From contig JAZRLP010000035.1 of NCBI GenBank assembly GCA_045646905.1, positions 27,674 through 91,673 of the forward strand: a DNA stretch of 64,000 bases, given 5' to 3'. The notes below the pieces were generated by a model that saw only the letters and a list, made by a program, of their open reading frames with translations, made no database searches and was not told where the DNA came from. Source of the DNA: RGIG4079 sp045646905. Lineage in GTDB: Bacteria; Bacteroidota; Bacteroidia; Bacteroidales; Muribaculaceae. Below, in pieces: positions 34,254-43,206 of the stretch. Made by a program: the position numbers and the translations under genes. The first letter of the stretch is position 1; the number at the start of each line of letters is the position of its first letter.

Positions 34254-34285
34254 TTTGGCAGAATAAAACAAAACTACTATCTTTG
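34254..34285 (+). promoter_or_regulatory. Promoter of the Met tRNA
   Basis: TTTG at 34254-34257, 20-base spacer, TATCTTTG at 34278-34285, about 20 bases before the tRNA 5' end. Confidence 0.75.
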
Positions 34286-34305
34286 CACTCGCAAAACGGA
34301 AATAT

Positions 34306-34379
34306 GGCGGGATAGCTCAGTTGGTTAGAGCGTCGGATTCATAACCCGGAGGTCACGAGTTCAATTCTCGTTCCCGCTA
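34306..34379 (+). tRNA. tRNA-Met (CAU), elongator type
   Basis: Acceptor GGCGGGA pairs with TCCCGCT (G1-U72 wobble), D stem GCTC/GAGC, anticodon loop TTCATAA with CAT, T arm ACGAG-TTCAATT-CTCGT, discriminator A at 34379. CCA is not encoded. One A-C mismatch closes the anticodon loop. The paired 1-72 end argues against an initiator. It has its own promoter and a terminator hairpin at 34383-34414. Confidence 0.95.
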
Positions 34380-34382
34380 CTC

Positions 34383-34414
34383 AAGCGATGAAACATAAGT
34401 TTCATCGCTTTTTC
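34383..34414 (+). terminator. Terminator after the tRNA
   Basis: AAGCGATGAAAC, ATAA loop, GTTTCATCGCTT form a perfect 12-base stem followed by TTTC. Confidence 0.9.
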
Positions 34415-34436
34415 TTTTATCTATGCCAACACTTTC

Positions 34437-34467
34437 TTGCAAATCTCCACGATTATTTATTACTTTG
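34437..34467 (+). promoter_or_regulatory. Promoter of the 20-residue-repeat protein
   Basis: TTGC at 34437-34440, 19-base spacer, TTACTTTG at 34460-34467. The box lies within the open frame that begins at 34423, so the protein start is the later ATG at 34489. Confidence 0.55.
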
Positions 34468-34488
34468 CATAAAAGCATTAGTATAACA

Positions 34489-34944
34489 ATGAAACGCATC
34501 ACTTTATACATAGCATTTATAGTTATCGTCTCAATGTCGATGCTTGCCCAAACAAAGATTTATCGCGGTAATAGCACCTACTCAAGCGATATCCTTTACA
34601 CATGGGACGGAGAGCATTTATATCGAGGAAATAGCACCTACTCGAGCGACATCCTATACTCGTGGAATGGCCGTTATTTATATCGAGGCAACAGTTCATA
34701 CACATCCGACATTATTGCCACTTGGGACGGGCGTTTCTTATACCGAGGGAGGAGCAATTACTCAAGCGACACGCTATATACCTTTGATGGCAAATATATT
34801 TATCAAGGAAGGAGCAACTACACATCGGACACGGTGGCAACATGGAGCAACAATCGCCTCTATGCTGGGTATAGTGTATATACTTCCGATATAATTTATC
34901 GTGTAAATGGGGTATTCCCACCTATTTTGTTTGTATTCTTATAA
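34489..34944 (+). CDS. Secreted protein built of six 20-residue beta repeats
   Basis: 151 residues. Signal peptide about 1-20 (AFIVIVSMSMLAQ), then six tandem repeats of 20 residues with the pattern Y-x-G-x-S-x-Y-x-S-D-x-x-x-x-W-x-G-x-x-L, for example YRGNSTYSSDILYTWDGEHL; the last copy is degenerate and runs into a hydrophobic end VFPPILFVFL. The spacing suggests a small beta-propeller-like or flower-like fold; from memory it resembles the Bacteroidetes group named 5-fold beta-flower. The function is unknown. It is followed 8 bases later by a gene with a C-terminal zinc-ribbon motif. Confidence 0.8.
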   Translation: MKRITLYIAFIVIVSMSMLAQTKIYRGNSTYSSDILYTWDGEHLYRGNSTYSSDILYSWNGRYLYRGNSSYTSDIIATWDGRFLYRGRSNYSSDTLYTFDGKYIYQGRSNYTSDTVATWSNNRLYAGYSVYTSDIIYRVNGVFPPILFVFL

Positions 34945-34952
34945 TTCAAATC

Positions 34953-35657
34953 ATGAAAACGATTACTGCACAACAACTCAATGCCGAATTTCTCAAACGC
35001 AAATATGCCAAATTGTTAAGTCAAAATGAGGTTTATCCATCGCGAAAAAATTGGAAATTCATCATTGAGAATAATATGCACGAGCTATCTGATTTATTAT
35101 ATCGTAAGTATTTATTGGCAGTCAACACCCCCGAGGAAGCTCGTAGCACATACCACAACGACACTATCGAAATGTTTCCCCAATATCTTGAGTATATTGA
35201 TCGCAGGCACGCCATTAAAACATTGTATAAAGACACCTCGACTTGCCCCAATGCGTCAATTGATTTGGCAATAGAGCTACACTTGTTTGACATTGATGGT
35301 ATATTGGACATGCTCGACCGCGATGAGGTGCGCGCTGCAGCTCGCATGCTCATGGCTATGAAACCCACCTACGATGCCAACGACATGAACGACCTTTATG
35401 ACCTTCTTGACGACTTTACCGAGCTACCCGATTTAGGACATTATGAAGGGAATAGATTGGGATTGCTGCCTGGCAGTGAACGATATGTGTGTCCCAACGG
35501 GCATACCAACAAAAATGAGGAGCAATTTTGCTCTCACCCTGGTTGCGGACTAAACATAAAGGGATTGACTCGCACCGAAGTTGAATGTATCGACACCTAC
35601 TCCGAACGGCTAAATATCCTCAAAGAGTTATTTGCGCCAAAATGTGCGAGTGAATAA
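34953..35657 (+). CDS. Unknown protein with C-terminal zinc ribbon
   Basis: 234 residues, no signal. The N-terminal 150 residues are helical and charged with no family recognised. Near residue 179 the segment YVCPNGHTNKNEEQFCSHPG followed by CG supplies three cysteines plus His in a zinc-ribbon pattern (CPxxH, CxxxxC). It follows the repeat protein by 8 bases and the two are likely co-transcribed. Its 3' end overlaps the 3' end of trkH on the other strand by 30 bases. Confidence 0.75.
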   Translation: MKTITAQQLNAEFLKRKYAKLLSQNEVYPSRKNWKFIIENNMHELSDLLYRKYLLAVNTPEEARSTYHNDTIEMFPQYLEYIDRRHAIKTLYKDTSTCPNASIDLAIELHLFDIDGILDMLDRDEVRAAARMLMAMKPTYDANDMNDLYDLLDDFTELPDLGHYEGNRLGLLPGSERYVCPNGHTNKNEEQFCSHPGCGLNIKGLTRTEVECIDTYSERLNILKELFAPKCASE

Positions 35658-37100
35658 TAATAGCACAGTAAATAGTTCTAGACGCCCCATCAGCATCAAT
35701 AGCGACAACACCCATTTACCTATATCGGAAATTATATCATAAGAGCCACCATAACCTGTAACTCCGGCTCCCAATCCTGTGTTACCGATACATGAGAATG
35801 CCGAGAAGAAAGCATCGACAAGAGGCGTTCCTGTTGCGGTGAGAACAATCCCCCCCACTGCGATAAGAATCACATAGATACACAAGAATGCAATTACTTT
35901 ATTAACCACTTCGGGAGCCAAAACTTTACCATTTACTCTCACCGAACATATTGCATTGGGATGTAAACTGCGGTAAATCTCATTTTTGATATTCTTTATC
36001 AAGAACAACATGCGGTCAATCTTGGCTCCACCACTCGTTGAACCAGCACTTGCTCCAAAAAACATCAATATAAAGGTCAATGCCACTACAAAAGAGCCCC
36101 AATTTTCATAATTGCCCACAGTGAGTCCTGTAGAAGTGAGAGTTGAAACTATTTGGAATAACGGGTCGATAGTCACAGCTACCCAATCGTGTGCTTGATT
36201 ATTAACTATAATTGCGATAACAAACAAGCCCAACATCACAAGCACTATATACACATATGTGCGAAAAACTTCACTTTTCCACAATTCTCCCACATGGCCA
36301 GTAGCAACCTTAAACAATAATGCAAAGTTCACACCACCAATAAACATAAACAGTGTCACAACCGATTTCACATAAACCGAGTCCCATGCACCAATACTTT
36401 CATTTCGGGTAGAGAATCCACCTGTTGACATTGTACTAAAGGCATGACACACGCTATCGAAGAAATCCATTGGACCAAGCCACAACAACACACAAAGGAT
36501 TGCGGTCAATATCACATACACAAGCCATAGTCCCTTTGCCGTTTGACTAATGCGAGGGCGCAACTTATCGCGAGTGATACCAGTAACCTCAGCATTAAAC
36601 ATCTGCATACCACCCGAGTGGTTAAGCATTGGGATAACGGCCAATGTAAACAGAATTATCCCCATGCCTCCAATCCACTGCATCAAGCAACGCCACATGT
36701 GAATACCATTTGATAGGTGGTCAATTGATGTCATCACAGTGGCTCCTGTGGTCGTAAATCCCGACATTGTTTCAAAAAAGGCATCGCTCACACTCATTTG
36801 CGTGTCGCCAATCAAAAACGGAATCATCCCAAAGATTGAGAACACAACCCATGTTAACGCTGTGAGGAGAAAGCCTTCTCGTTTGCCCATATCGGGGCGC
36901 GAGGGGTGTATCCCGAATGCCATTGCCGAGCCCACTATGGCAGTTATACCCGATGTAATCAAAAACGCATTCACATCATTCTCTTTATAAATAAATGATG
37001 TAAGCGCCGGAATGAGCATAAACACTGCCTCTATAATAAGAAGCAGCCCTATTACTCGAGCTAATGCAAGGAAATTGATTTGTGTATTATTTTTATACAT
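35628..37100 (-). CDS. trkH: Trk potassium uptake channel TrkH
   Basis: 490-residue inner-membrane protein of the TrkH/KtrB superfamily with four M1-P-M2 repeats. Pore-loop segments such as SGFTTTGATVM, STGGFSTRN, TSTGLTVGN and IGNTGLGAG carry the selectivity glycines. It works with the NAD/ATP-binding TrkA encoded 19 bases upstream in its operon. Its stop region overlaps the convergent zinc-ribbon gene. Confidence 0.96.
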   Translation of the reverse strand: MYKNNTQINFLALARVIGLLLIIEAVFMLIPALTSFIYKENDVNAFLITSGITAIVGSAMAFGIHPSRPDMGKREGFLLTALTWVVFSIFGMIPFLIGDTQMSVSDAFFETMSGFTTTGATVMTSIDHLSNGIHMWRCLMQWIGGMGIILFTLAVIPMLNHSGGMQMFNAEVTGITRDKLRPRISQTAKGLWLVYVILTAILCVLLWLGPMDFFDSVCHAFSTMSTGGFSTRNESIGAWDSVYVKSVVTLFMFIGGVNFALLFKVATGHVGELWKSEVFRTYVYIVLVMLGLFVIAIIVNNQAHDWVAVTIDPLFQIVSTLTSTGLTVGNYENWGSFVVALTFILMFFGASAGSTSGGAKIDRMLFLIKNIKNEIYRSLHPNAICSVRVNGKVLAPEVVNKVIAFLCIYVILIAVGGIVLTATGTPLVDAFFSAFSCIGNTGLGAGVTGYGGSYDIISDIGKWVLSLLMLMGRLELFTVLLLFTRTFWRK

Positions 37101-37119
37101 CGAGTTCTATGTAATCGAT

Positions 37120-38454
37120 TTAGTTAAATAGTTTTTCCACTTTGTGCAATGCACCTGTCAAGCAGAATATAACGACATGGTCACCAGCTTGAATGTGAGT
37201 GTTACCAGTAACAAGCATTCCCACTCCATCACGAACCAATCCAGCAATTGTCATGTCGCGTGAAAGATTTAAATCTTTAACCGCACCACGAGTAATCTTT
37301 GAGCCTGGGCGCGCTTCAATTTCGGCCACTTCAGCATCGGTCAACGCGTGACACTTTGATGTTGAGGAGTCTGCATCAAGAAGCAACTGGAATATAGTGC
37401 TCGAAGCCAACAATTTCTTATTTATAGTTGTACCTATATTCAAGCCCTCTGCCTCAGAAACTAATTGCAGATTTTCAACCTCGGCAATAGTTTTTGCCAC
37501 ACCAAACTCCTTGGCCATAATACATGCCAAAATGTTGGTTTCAGAACTATCGGTCAATGCAATAAAGGCATCAACATCGCTAATACCTTCTTCGCGAAGC
37601 ACATCGATATCACGAGCATCGGCATGTACGATATCACAATCGGGACATTGCTCGCTCAAGTATCGACACACCTCAATATCTTTCTCTATAATCTTAAATT
37701 TAAAATCGCTATCGGCAAGATCGGCTGTGCGAATTGCGATGCGTGACCCTCCCATTATCATCACCTTACGAACATCATAATTGGTTTTACCACATATTTC
37801 CAACAAGTCGTCAACATGATTGCGAGTTGTGGTAAAATATAATATGTCATCAAGTTTGATAAAATCATCACCGCGAGGGATAATTATTTCATGACGGCGC
37901 TTTATTGCCGAAACGTGAAATGTGGGTTGTATTGAAGCCAAGTCTTTAAGTTGCAAGCCTATGAGTTGAGCATTTTCGCGCATCTTCACACCCACCAATA
38001 TTATCTCACCATCGTGCAATTCAAACCAATGTCGCACCCATGGACGCTTTAATGCTGTGATAATCTCTTGAGCGGCCAAGTATTCGGGATAAATCAAAGA
38101 ATCTACGCCCATAGTAGCAAAGTATTCTCTATTTTCCTGATTCATAAACTCATAGTTATCAATGCGAGCCACTGTTCGCCCAGCACCTATTTGTTTTGCT
38201 ATTGAGCATGAAATAACATTTGTTGACTCATAGGGTGTGACGGCGATAAACAAGTCGCAATCTTCAACCCCAGCCTCGCGCAATGCATTGAATGAAGTGG
38301 GACTTCCAACCATAGTCATTAAATTATAGTTTGCATCAATCGCTGCGAGTTTTGACGCATCGCGATCAACCAACACTATATCTTGATTTTCATATGAGAG
38401 AAGTTTGGCCAAATGCGACCCAACCTCTCCAGCTCCTGCAATAACTATTTTCAT
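37120..38454 (-). CDS. trkA: Trk system regulatory subunit TrkA
   Basis: 444 residues, peripheral cytosolic. Two RCK modules: an N-terminal Rossmann domain with GAGEVGSHLAKLL and a second half with the degenerate Rossmann MGGSRIAIRTA, each followed by a TrkA-C-like domain. It gates TrkH in response to NAD(H) or ATP. It overlaps the dxs stop by 4 bases and precedes trkH by 19 bases. Confidence 0.96.
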   Translation of the reverse strand: MKIVIAGAGEVGSHLAKLLSYENQDIVLVDRDASKLAAIDANYNLMTMVGSPTSFNALREAGVEDCDLFIAVTPYESTNVISCSIAKQIGAGRTVARIDNYEFMNQENREYFATMGVDSLIYPEYLAAQEIITALKRPWVRHWFELHDGEIILVGVKMRENAQLIGLQLKDLASIQPTFHVSAIKRRHEIIIPRGDDFIKLDDILYFTTTRNHVDDLLEICGKTNYDVRKVMIMGGSRIAIRTADLADSDFKFKIIEKDIEVCRYLSEQCPDCDIVHADARDIDVLREEGISDVDAFIALTDSSETNILACIMAKEFGVAKTIAEVENLQLVSEAEGLNIGTTINKKLLASSTIFQLLLDADSSTSKCHALTDAEVAEIEARPGSKITRGAVKDLNLSRDMTIAGLVRDGVGMLVTGNTHIQAGDHVVIFCLTGALHKVEKLFN

Positions 38455-40358
38455 TGTTTTATATTTTTTGCATTGACTATAGTTTGGTAAATTGACTCAC
38501 TATCCATTTTACAATAACGATACAATTCGGGGACAGTGCCTTGAGGCACAAAATCGTCGGGGATACCTATAGGATAAACATTTCGGTTGGCTCCTTGTTC
38601 ATTGAGCCATTCCATAACAGCCGAGGCCAATCCTCCCTTTATTGTTCCATCTTCAACCGTAATTATTGGAGCATTCTTTGCCAATACTTCGGCAAGAATA
38701 TCCTCATCAATAGGTTTCAAGAAAACCATATCATAATGGGCCACCGAAATATTATTCTCTTTTTGGGCTCTTTCAATTGCTTTTTCAACCTCATTAGCGA
38801 TAGTTCCTATTGACAATACCACTACATCACTACCATCAACAAGGCGCTCACCTTGCCCTATTTTGACTGCATGCATATCGTTTTGCCAATCAACCTCTTT
38901 GCCCGAACCACGAGGATAACGAATTGCAAAGGGACCGTAATTATCACTTTGAGATGTATATAATAGATTCCTCAACCAATGTTCATTTCGAGGCGCACTC
39001 ACAACCATTCCTGGTATTGAGCGTAGGTAGGCCAAATCCAATGCTCCATGATGAGTAGCACCATCTTCACCCACCAATCCGGCGCGGTCAATGCAGAATG
39101 TCACAGGCAACTTCATCAATGCCACATCATGTATTATATGATCATAGGCTCGTTGCAAGAATGATGAATATATAGCACAATATGGGCGCATGCCATCTTT
39201 AGCCAACCCACCTGCAAAGGTAATAGCATGTCCTTCAGATATGCCAACATCAAACACTCTATCGGGCATCACTTCTTGCATTATTCCCATTGATGTTCCC
39301 GAGGGCATTGCAGCAGTTATACCTACAATTTTATCATTTTTTTGTGCCAGTTCAACCATAGTTTCACCAAACACATCTTGATATTTCAATGGTTTATTTT
39401 TATCGTCTGATAGATATCTCTCGCCAGTCACAGGGTCAAATTTGCCTGGAGCATGCCACGATGCAGGGTCTTTCTCGGCTGGGTCAAACCCTTTTCCCTT
39501 AATCGTACACACATGTAGAATGCGTGGACCTTCCATGTCTTTTATCTCGCGTAATACTTTTATGAGTCGAGGCAAGTCATGACCGTCAAACGGGCCGAAA
39601 TACCTCACATTTAACCCCTCAAATATATTTTGTTGACTTGACAGCAACGACTTAAGACTGTTGTTGAAACGCAACACCTTTCCTCTTAAGCGTTCCGAGA
39701 TGAGATTATGTCGTTTAAGTGAATTATATGCACGATGACGCAATCGGTTATACCCTTTTGAAGTAGTAATCTTTCCCAGGTAGGAATTTAACGAACCCAC
39801 ATTGCGGTCAATCGACATATTATTATCGTTAAGGATAATAAGCAGATTATTTTTAGTGTTAGCGGCGTTATTAATACCCTCAAACGCTAAACCTCCGGCA
39901 ATAGATGCATCGCCAATAACGGCAACCACATTGCGACGAGGATATTCTTTTTTTAGTTCTGACGCAACAGCCATTCCCAATGCCGCCGAAATTGAGTTTG
40001 AGGCATGGCCAGCAGCAAATGTATCGTATTCGCTCTCTTTGGGACTAGGGAAACCACTCAATCCACCAAATTTGCGATTGCCCACAAATTTATCGCGACG
40101 ACCGGTCAATAATTTATGTCCATATGCTTGATGTCCAACATCCCATACAATGCGATCATAAGGTGTATTGAACACATAATGCATTGCCACCGTCAACTCC
40201 ACGGCCCCCATGCTCGATGCAAAGTGTCCTGGATTGCTCGACAAGGATTGAATAAGAAAATTTCTTATATCGCTACACACCTGTGGCAAATGCTCTTGCG
40301 ACAGTTTGCGTAGGTCTTCGGGAGAGTCTATTTTATTTAATAATGGAGTATCAACCAT
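38451..40358 (-). CDS. dxs: 1-Deoxy-D-xylulose-5-phosphate synthase
   Basis: 635-residue thiamine-diphosphate enzyme joining pyruvate and glyceraldehyde 3-phosphate, the first MEP-pathway step. The TPP region reads VIGDASIAGGLAFEGINNA with NDNNMSID; the usual GDG is GDA here, a variation I believe occurs elsewhere in the group. GHQAYGHKLLTGR and DRAGLVGEDGATHHGALD are family signatures. It lies in an operon with a small membrane protein upstream and trkA-trkH downstream. Confidence 0.97.
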   Translation of the reverse strand: MVDTPLLNKIDSPEDLRKLSQEHLPQVCSDIRNFLIQSLSSNPGHFASSMGAVELTVAMHYVFNTPYDRIVWDVGHQAYGHKLLTGRRDKFVGNRKFGGLSGFPSPKESEYDTFAAGHASNSISAALGMAVASELKKEYPRRNVVAVIGDASIAGGLAFEGINNAANTKNNLLIILNDNNMSIDRNVGSLNSYLGKITTSKGYNRLRHRAYNSLKRHNLISERLRGKVLRFNNSLKSLLSSQQNIFEGLNVRYFGPFDGHDLPRLIKVLREIKDMEGPRILHVCTIKGKGFDPAEKDPASWHAPGKFDPVTGERYLSDDKNKPLKYQDVFGETMVELAQKNDKIVGITAAMPSGTSMGIMQEVMPDRVFDVGISEGHAITFAGGLAKDGMRPYCAIYSSFLQRAYDHIIHDVALMKLPVTFCIDRAGLVGEDGATHHGALDLAYLRSIPGMVVSAPRNEHWLRNLLYTSQSDNYGPFAIRYPRGSGKEVDWQNDMHAVKIGQGERLVDGSDVVVLSIGTIANEVEKAIERAQKENNISVAHYDMVFLKPIDEDILAEVLAKNAPIITVEDGTIKGGLASAVMEWLNEQGANRNVYPIGIPDDFVPQGTVPELYRYCKMDSESIYQTIVNAKNIKQ

Positions 40359-40370
40359 TACTCAATCATT

Positions 40371-40550
40371 TTATTTTCTACTATTACTTATGTATTTTTT
40401 ATACATAGGCACAAATATTATCACTGCCGACGCAAAGATAACAAACCATGTATATAAGGTGACAGGCTTTGCTGTTGTTAATAACAAATAGCATAAAAAC
40501 AGCCACAACGCTCCTAAAATAACAAATCGTAATATTACTGAAAATTTCAT
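40371..40550 (-). CDS. Small two-span membrane protein upstream of dxs
   Basis: 59 residues, too short for simple ORF cut-offs. The frame begins MKFSVILRFVILGALWLFLC, then a second hydrophobic span TLYTWFVIFASAVIIFVP and a basic end (MYKKYISNSRK). The positive-inside pattern predicts both ends in the cytosol. It ends 12 bases before the dxs ATG on the same strand and starts after a TATATTTG box (40590-40597), so it is the likely first gene of the dxs-trkA-trkH operon. No family is recognised. Confidence 0.7.
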   Translation of the reverse strand: MKFSVILRFVILGALWLFLCYLLLTTAKPVTLYTWFVIFASAVIIFVPMYKKYISNSRK

Positions 40551-40589
40551 TTCAAATTAATTTATAGGTCCACCTATGGATTTAATATG

Positions 40590-40597
40590 CAAATATA
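40590..40597 (-). promoter_or_regulatory. -7 box of the dxs-trkA-trkH operon
   Basis: TATATTTG on the minus strand about 40 bases before the small membrane-protein ATG. The -33 box is weak. Confidence 0.55.
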
Positions 40598-40629
40598 CTG
40601 AATTTATTTAAATCTTCATTATATATAAA

Positions 40630-40665
40630 CAAAAAAGAGTGGCAATCGCAATTGCCACTCTTTCA
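40630..40665 (-). terminator. Terminator of the exbB-exbD-exbD-tonB operon
   Basis: AAAGAGTGGCAAT and ATTGCCACTCTTT form a perfect 13-base stem with a short loop; a T run follows on the minus strand. Confidence 0.88.
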
Positions 40666-40692
40666 TATTGAGAGTTTAAATAATCCTACGAA

Positions 40693-41562
40693 TTATTGTT
40701 GAAGTTTGAAGTTGATAGGAAGTGTAAACCAACAACGAACTGACTGACCGTTATTCTTACCAGGGATGAACTTTGGAAGAGATTTAACAAGACGGATAGC
40801 TTCTTTATCGAGTTCAGGGTGACGACCGCGAGCAATCTTAGCTTGACCTACGCGACCATCTTTTTCAACTACGAATTGAACTACTACACGACCTTGAGCA
40901 CCTTCTTCTTGCGCCATTACTGGGTATTGAATGTTAGAGCTAAGCCATTTCATCAAAGCAGCCTCGCCACCAGGGAATTGAGGTTTTTGTTCTACCGCAG
41001 TGAAGATTTTGTTTTCTTCTTCCTTTGGAGGTTCGGGTTTCTTGATTTCTTCAACGATAACCTTTTGTTCTACTTGTTGTTTATTCAAGTCGTTAGTACC
41101 TTCAGTTACATTTTGAGAACCAAGTTGAGCTTCGTTTTCTTGAACTTCCGACATATCTTTAACCTGCTTTTGATCGTCAAATTTGTTATCTTCAACGATA
41201 TCGATTTTGGTTACTTGTTGCTCGTTAGCAACATCTTCCTTCTTGATTTGTTCTTCAGGTTCAGGAAGATCGATAACTTCGGGTTCTTCAATAGGTTCTT
41301 CGTCGGGGATCGCATCAAGATTCACCACTGTTTGTTCTACACCTGCATCGGCTGTGTCTTCGCTTTCGAAGCTAACAACACCTGTTACAAGCAAGATAAC
41401 TACAGTAAGAATCACTGCCAAAGCAGCCAATACAATCATCATTGCCTTATTATGGCGACCTTCAGAGTCTTTACGCATTTGGTATGCACCAAACTCTTTA
41501 TTTTTGCCTTCAAAAATCAGATCGCGCCAACCTTGTGATGAAAGATCTACATCTTTTGCCAT
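40693..41562 (-). CDS. tonB: TonB energy-transducer protein
   Basis: 289 residues. A cytosolic N-terminal stretch of about 40 residues, one membrane span (MMIVLAALAVILTVVILLV), an acidic and Glu/Gln/Pro-rich linker, and a C-terminal TonB_C domain (about 200-289) with FPGGEAALMKWLSSNIQYP, QGRVVVQFVVEKDGRVG and a final WFTLPINFKLQ. It carries proton-motive energy to outer-membrane TonB-dependent receptors. Last gene of the exbB-exbD-exbD-tonB operon. Confidence 0.95.
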   Translation of the reverse strand: MAKDVDLSSQGWRDLIFEGKNKEFGAYQMRKDSEGRHNKAMMIVLAALAVILTVVILLVTGVVSFESEDTADAGVEQTVVNLDAIPDEEPIEEPEVIDLPEPEEQIKKEDVANEQQVTKIDIVEDNKFDDQKQVKDMSEVQENEAQLGSQNVTEGTNDLNKQQVEQKVIVEEIKKPEPPKEEENKIFTAVEQKPQFPGGEAALMKWLSSNIQYPVMAQEEGAQGRVVVQFVVEKDGRVGQAKIARGRHPELDKEAIRLVKSLPKFIPGKNNGQSVRCWFTLPINFKLQQ

Positions 41563-41608
41563 TTTCTTTTCTTTTTAATAGGTTAATATATAGTTCATTC
41601 ACACAAAA

Positions 41609-42322
41609 TTACTTAGAAGGATTCCTACGCTTAAACTCATTGAGGAGAACTGTGTCGGTGTGAGTTGGGTACTCAATACTGTAACGAGAGATTTGGTTGA
41701 TTTGCATTTCATCGAGTGCGTTAACCAATCCTTCGTAAGTAGTATTGGGGCCTGGTTTAATCACAACCACAGGACGAGTCTTAGTTGAGTCGGCAGCATT
41801 TTTCTTTGCAAGAGAGTCAAATTGTTCTTTTGTAATCTCTTCTTTTTGCCAACGTTCTTTAAGTTTCAAGTATTCTTTCATAACCGCTTCGTTGCGTTTA
41901 ATAAGAATAGCACGAATACCTTGTGGTTGGTTATTTTGGTTACCAACAAATTTCTCAAGTTTCAAGAAGTCAGGAGTAGAGAAAGTAGTATCAGCGATAC
42001 CGGTATAATAATAAACAAGGTGTTTAGTTTTACCGTTTTCGTCAACTACTGGAGTACCAGTTTGTTCGTTATACTCTGTATCAAGAATCAAAGTAACCGC
42101 TTCTGATTTCTTTGCTTGGTTTTGATTTTCCTTTTTAACATCTTCATTAGTAGGGAGAATCAATTGCAAAGTTTGCGATTTGATCATTGTAGTACAAAGC
42201 ATAAAGAATGTAATCAAAAGCATGTTCATGTCAACCATTGGGGTAAAATCGACATGAATAGCGATCTTCTTTTGGGCGCCTTTCTTTTTGCCGCCGTTGT
42301 CTGATTGTTCTATTTGTGCCAT
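41609..42322 (-). CDS. exbD: ExbD-family biopolymer transport protein (second copy)
   Basis: 237 residues with a single N-terminal span carrying the conserved Asp (VDFTPMVDMNMLLITFFML) and a periplasmic domain longer than the 140 residues of enteric ExbD. The catalytic Asp in the membrane helix is in place. It lies 12 bases after the first exbD. Two ExbD paralogues in tandem are usual in Bacteroidetes. Confidence 0.93.
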   Translation of the reverse strand: MAQIEQSDNGGKKKGAQKKIAIHVDFTPMVDMNMLLITFFMLCTTMIKSQTLQLILPTNEDVKKENQNQAKKSEAVTLILDTEYNEQTGTPVVDENGKTKHLVYYYTGIADTTFSTPDFLKLEKFVGNQNNQPQGIRAILIKRNEAVMKEYLKLKERWQKEEITKEQFDSLAKKNAADSTKTRPVVVIKPGPNTTYEGLVNALDEMQINQISRYSIEYPTHTDTVLLNEFKRRNPSK

Positions 42323-42334
42323 AATTTACCTTTA

Positions 42335-43150
42335 TTAATTGGTTGGTTCATCTTCTGATTTAAGTGCAGTCAAAAGACTGAACTTATTAAGCTTCATTGT
42401 TTGAAGGTTGTCAAACACAATTTGCACAGTTTTGTAAGGAGTATTTTTGTCGGCTTTCACCGCAATACCCTCACCTTTACGCATAAGAGCTGTGTAAAGG
42501 TTTTCCAACTTTTTGATTTCAGCAGGATCGCCACCTACGGCTTCCTTTTGATCGTTGTGAATTTTTTGTGCTACATTATATACAGCCTTCATCCACACTT
42601 GGAAGTCGTTAAGTTTACCATTACGGTCTTTGTTACCGTCAATGGGAATACCAACGTTTTTATCTTCCATATTACCTTGGAACTTATCACGCTTTGTTTG
42701 ATCCATTTCAAGATATTGAGGCATACCACGGAATGGCAAACCAAACATGTTAAGTTTAGTAAACTCAGCAATTTGTTTTGGAGTAAGTTCTACCTTTGCT
42801 GAGGGGTGCTGTTCATTGTAAATTTTTACTGCCTCCACAAGCATCATTTCACGAATGTGCTCGCTTGAGAGGGTTGAGTCTTTATCACCGGTGAAAGAGA
42901 TAAAGATTTTACCTTCGGTGGCTGGGTTACCAGCTTTACCTGGTTTATCTTGTCCTGAAACAAGGATAGTAACCAAGTTATTCATTGGCACCTTTTCTTC
43001 TGAAACTGAAGAAGGAGTTTGAACCACAGTAGGCTCTTTAGCCAAGAAGGTAGAAGTCAACATAAAAAAAGTAAGCAAAAGAACAGTCACGTCACTCATC
43101 GCGGTCATGTCGATGAGCGTACTCTTTCTTTTAATTTTTACTTTTCCCAT
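42335..43150 (-). CDS. exbD: ExbD-family biopolymer transport protein (first copy)
   Basis: 271 residues, longer than usual because of an extended periplasmic domain with a polar insertion (about residues 130-200). The N-terminal span keeps the proton-carrying Asp (TLIDMTAMSDVTVLLLTFFM). It partners with the ExbB channel encoded just upstream to energise TonB. Confidence 0.93.
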   Translation of the reverse strand: MGKVKIKRKSTLIDMTAMSDVTVLLLTFFMLTSTFLAKEPTVVQTPSSVSEEKVPMNNLVTILVSGQDKPGKAGNPATEGKIFISFTGDKDSTLSSEHIREMMLVEAVKIYNEQHPSAKVELTPKQIAEFTKLNMFGLPFRGMPQYLEMDQTKRDKFQGNMEDKNVGIPIDGNKDRNGKLNDFQVWMKAVYNVAQKIHNDQKEAVGGDPAEIKKLENLYTALMRKGEGIAVKADKNTPYKTVQIVFDNLQTMKLNKFSLLTALKSEDEPTN

Positions 43151-43206
43151 ATTTACCTTATTATTATTTGATTAATAAAATCTTGTTAATTGGTTGAAAT
43201 ATGGAA

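Noticed and set aside
34306..34379. Initiator tRNA-fMet
   Set aside because: Position 1 pairs with 72 and the anticodon stem lacks the three G-C pairs of initiators, so the elongator form is favoured.
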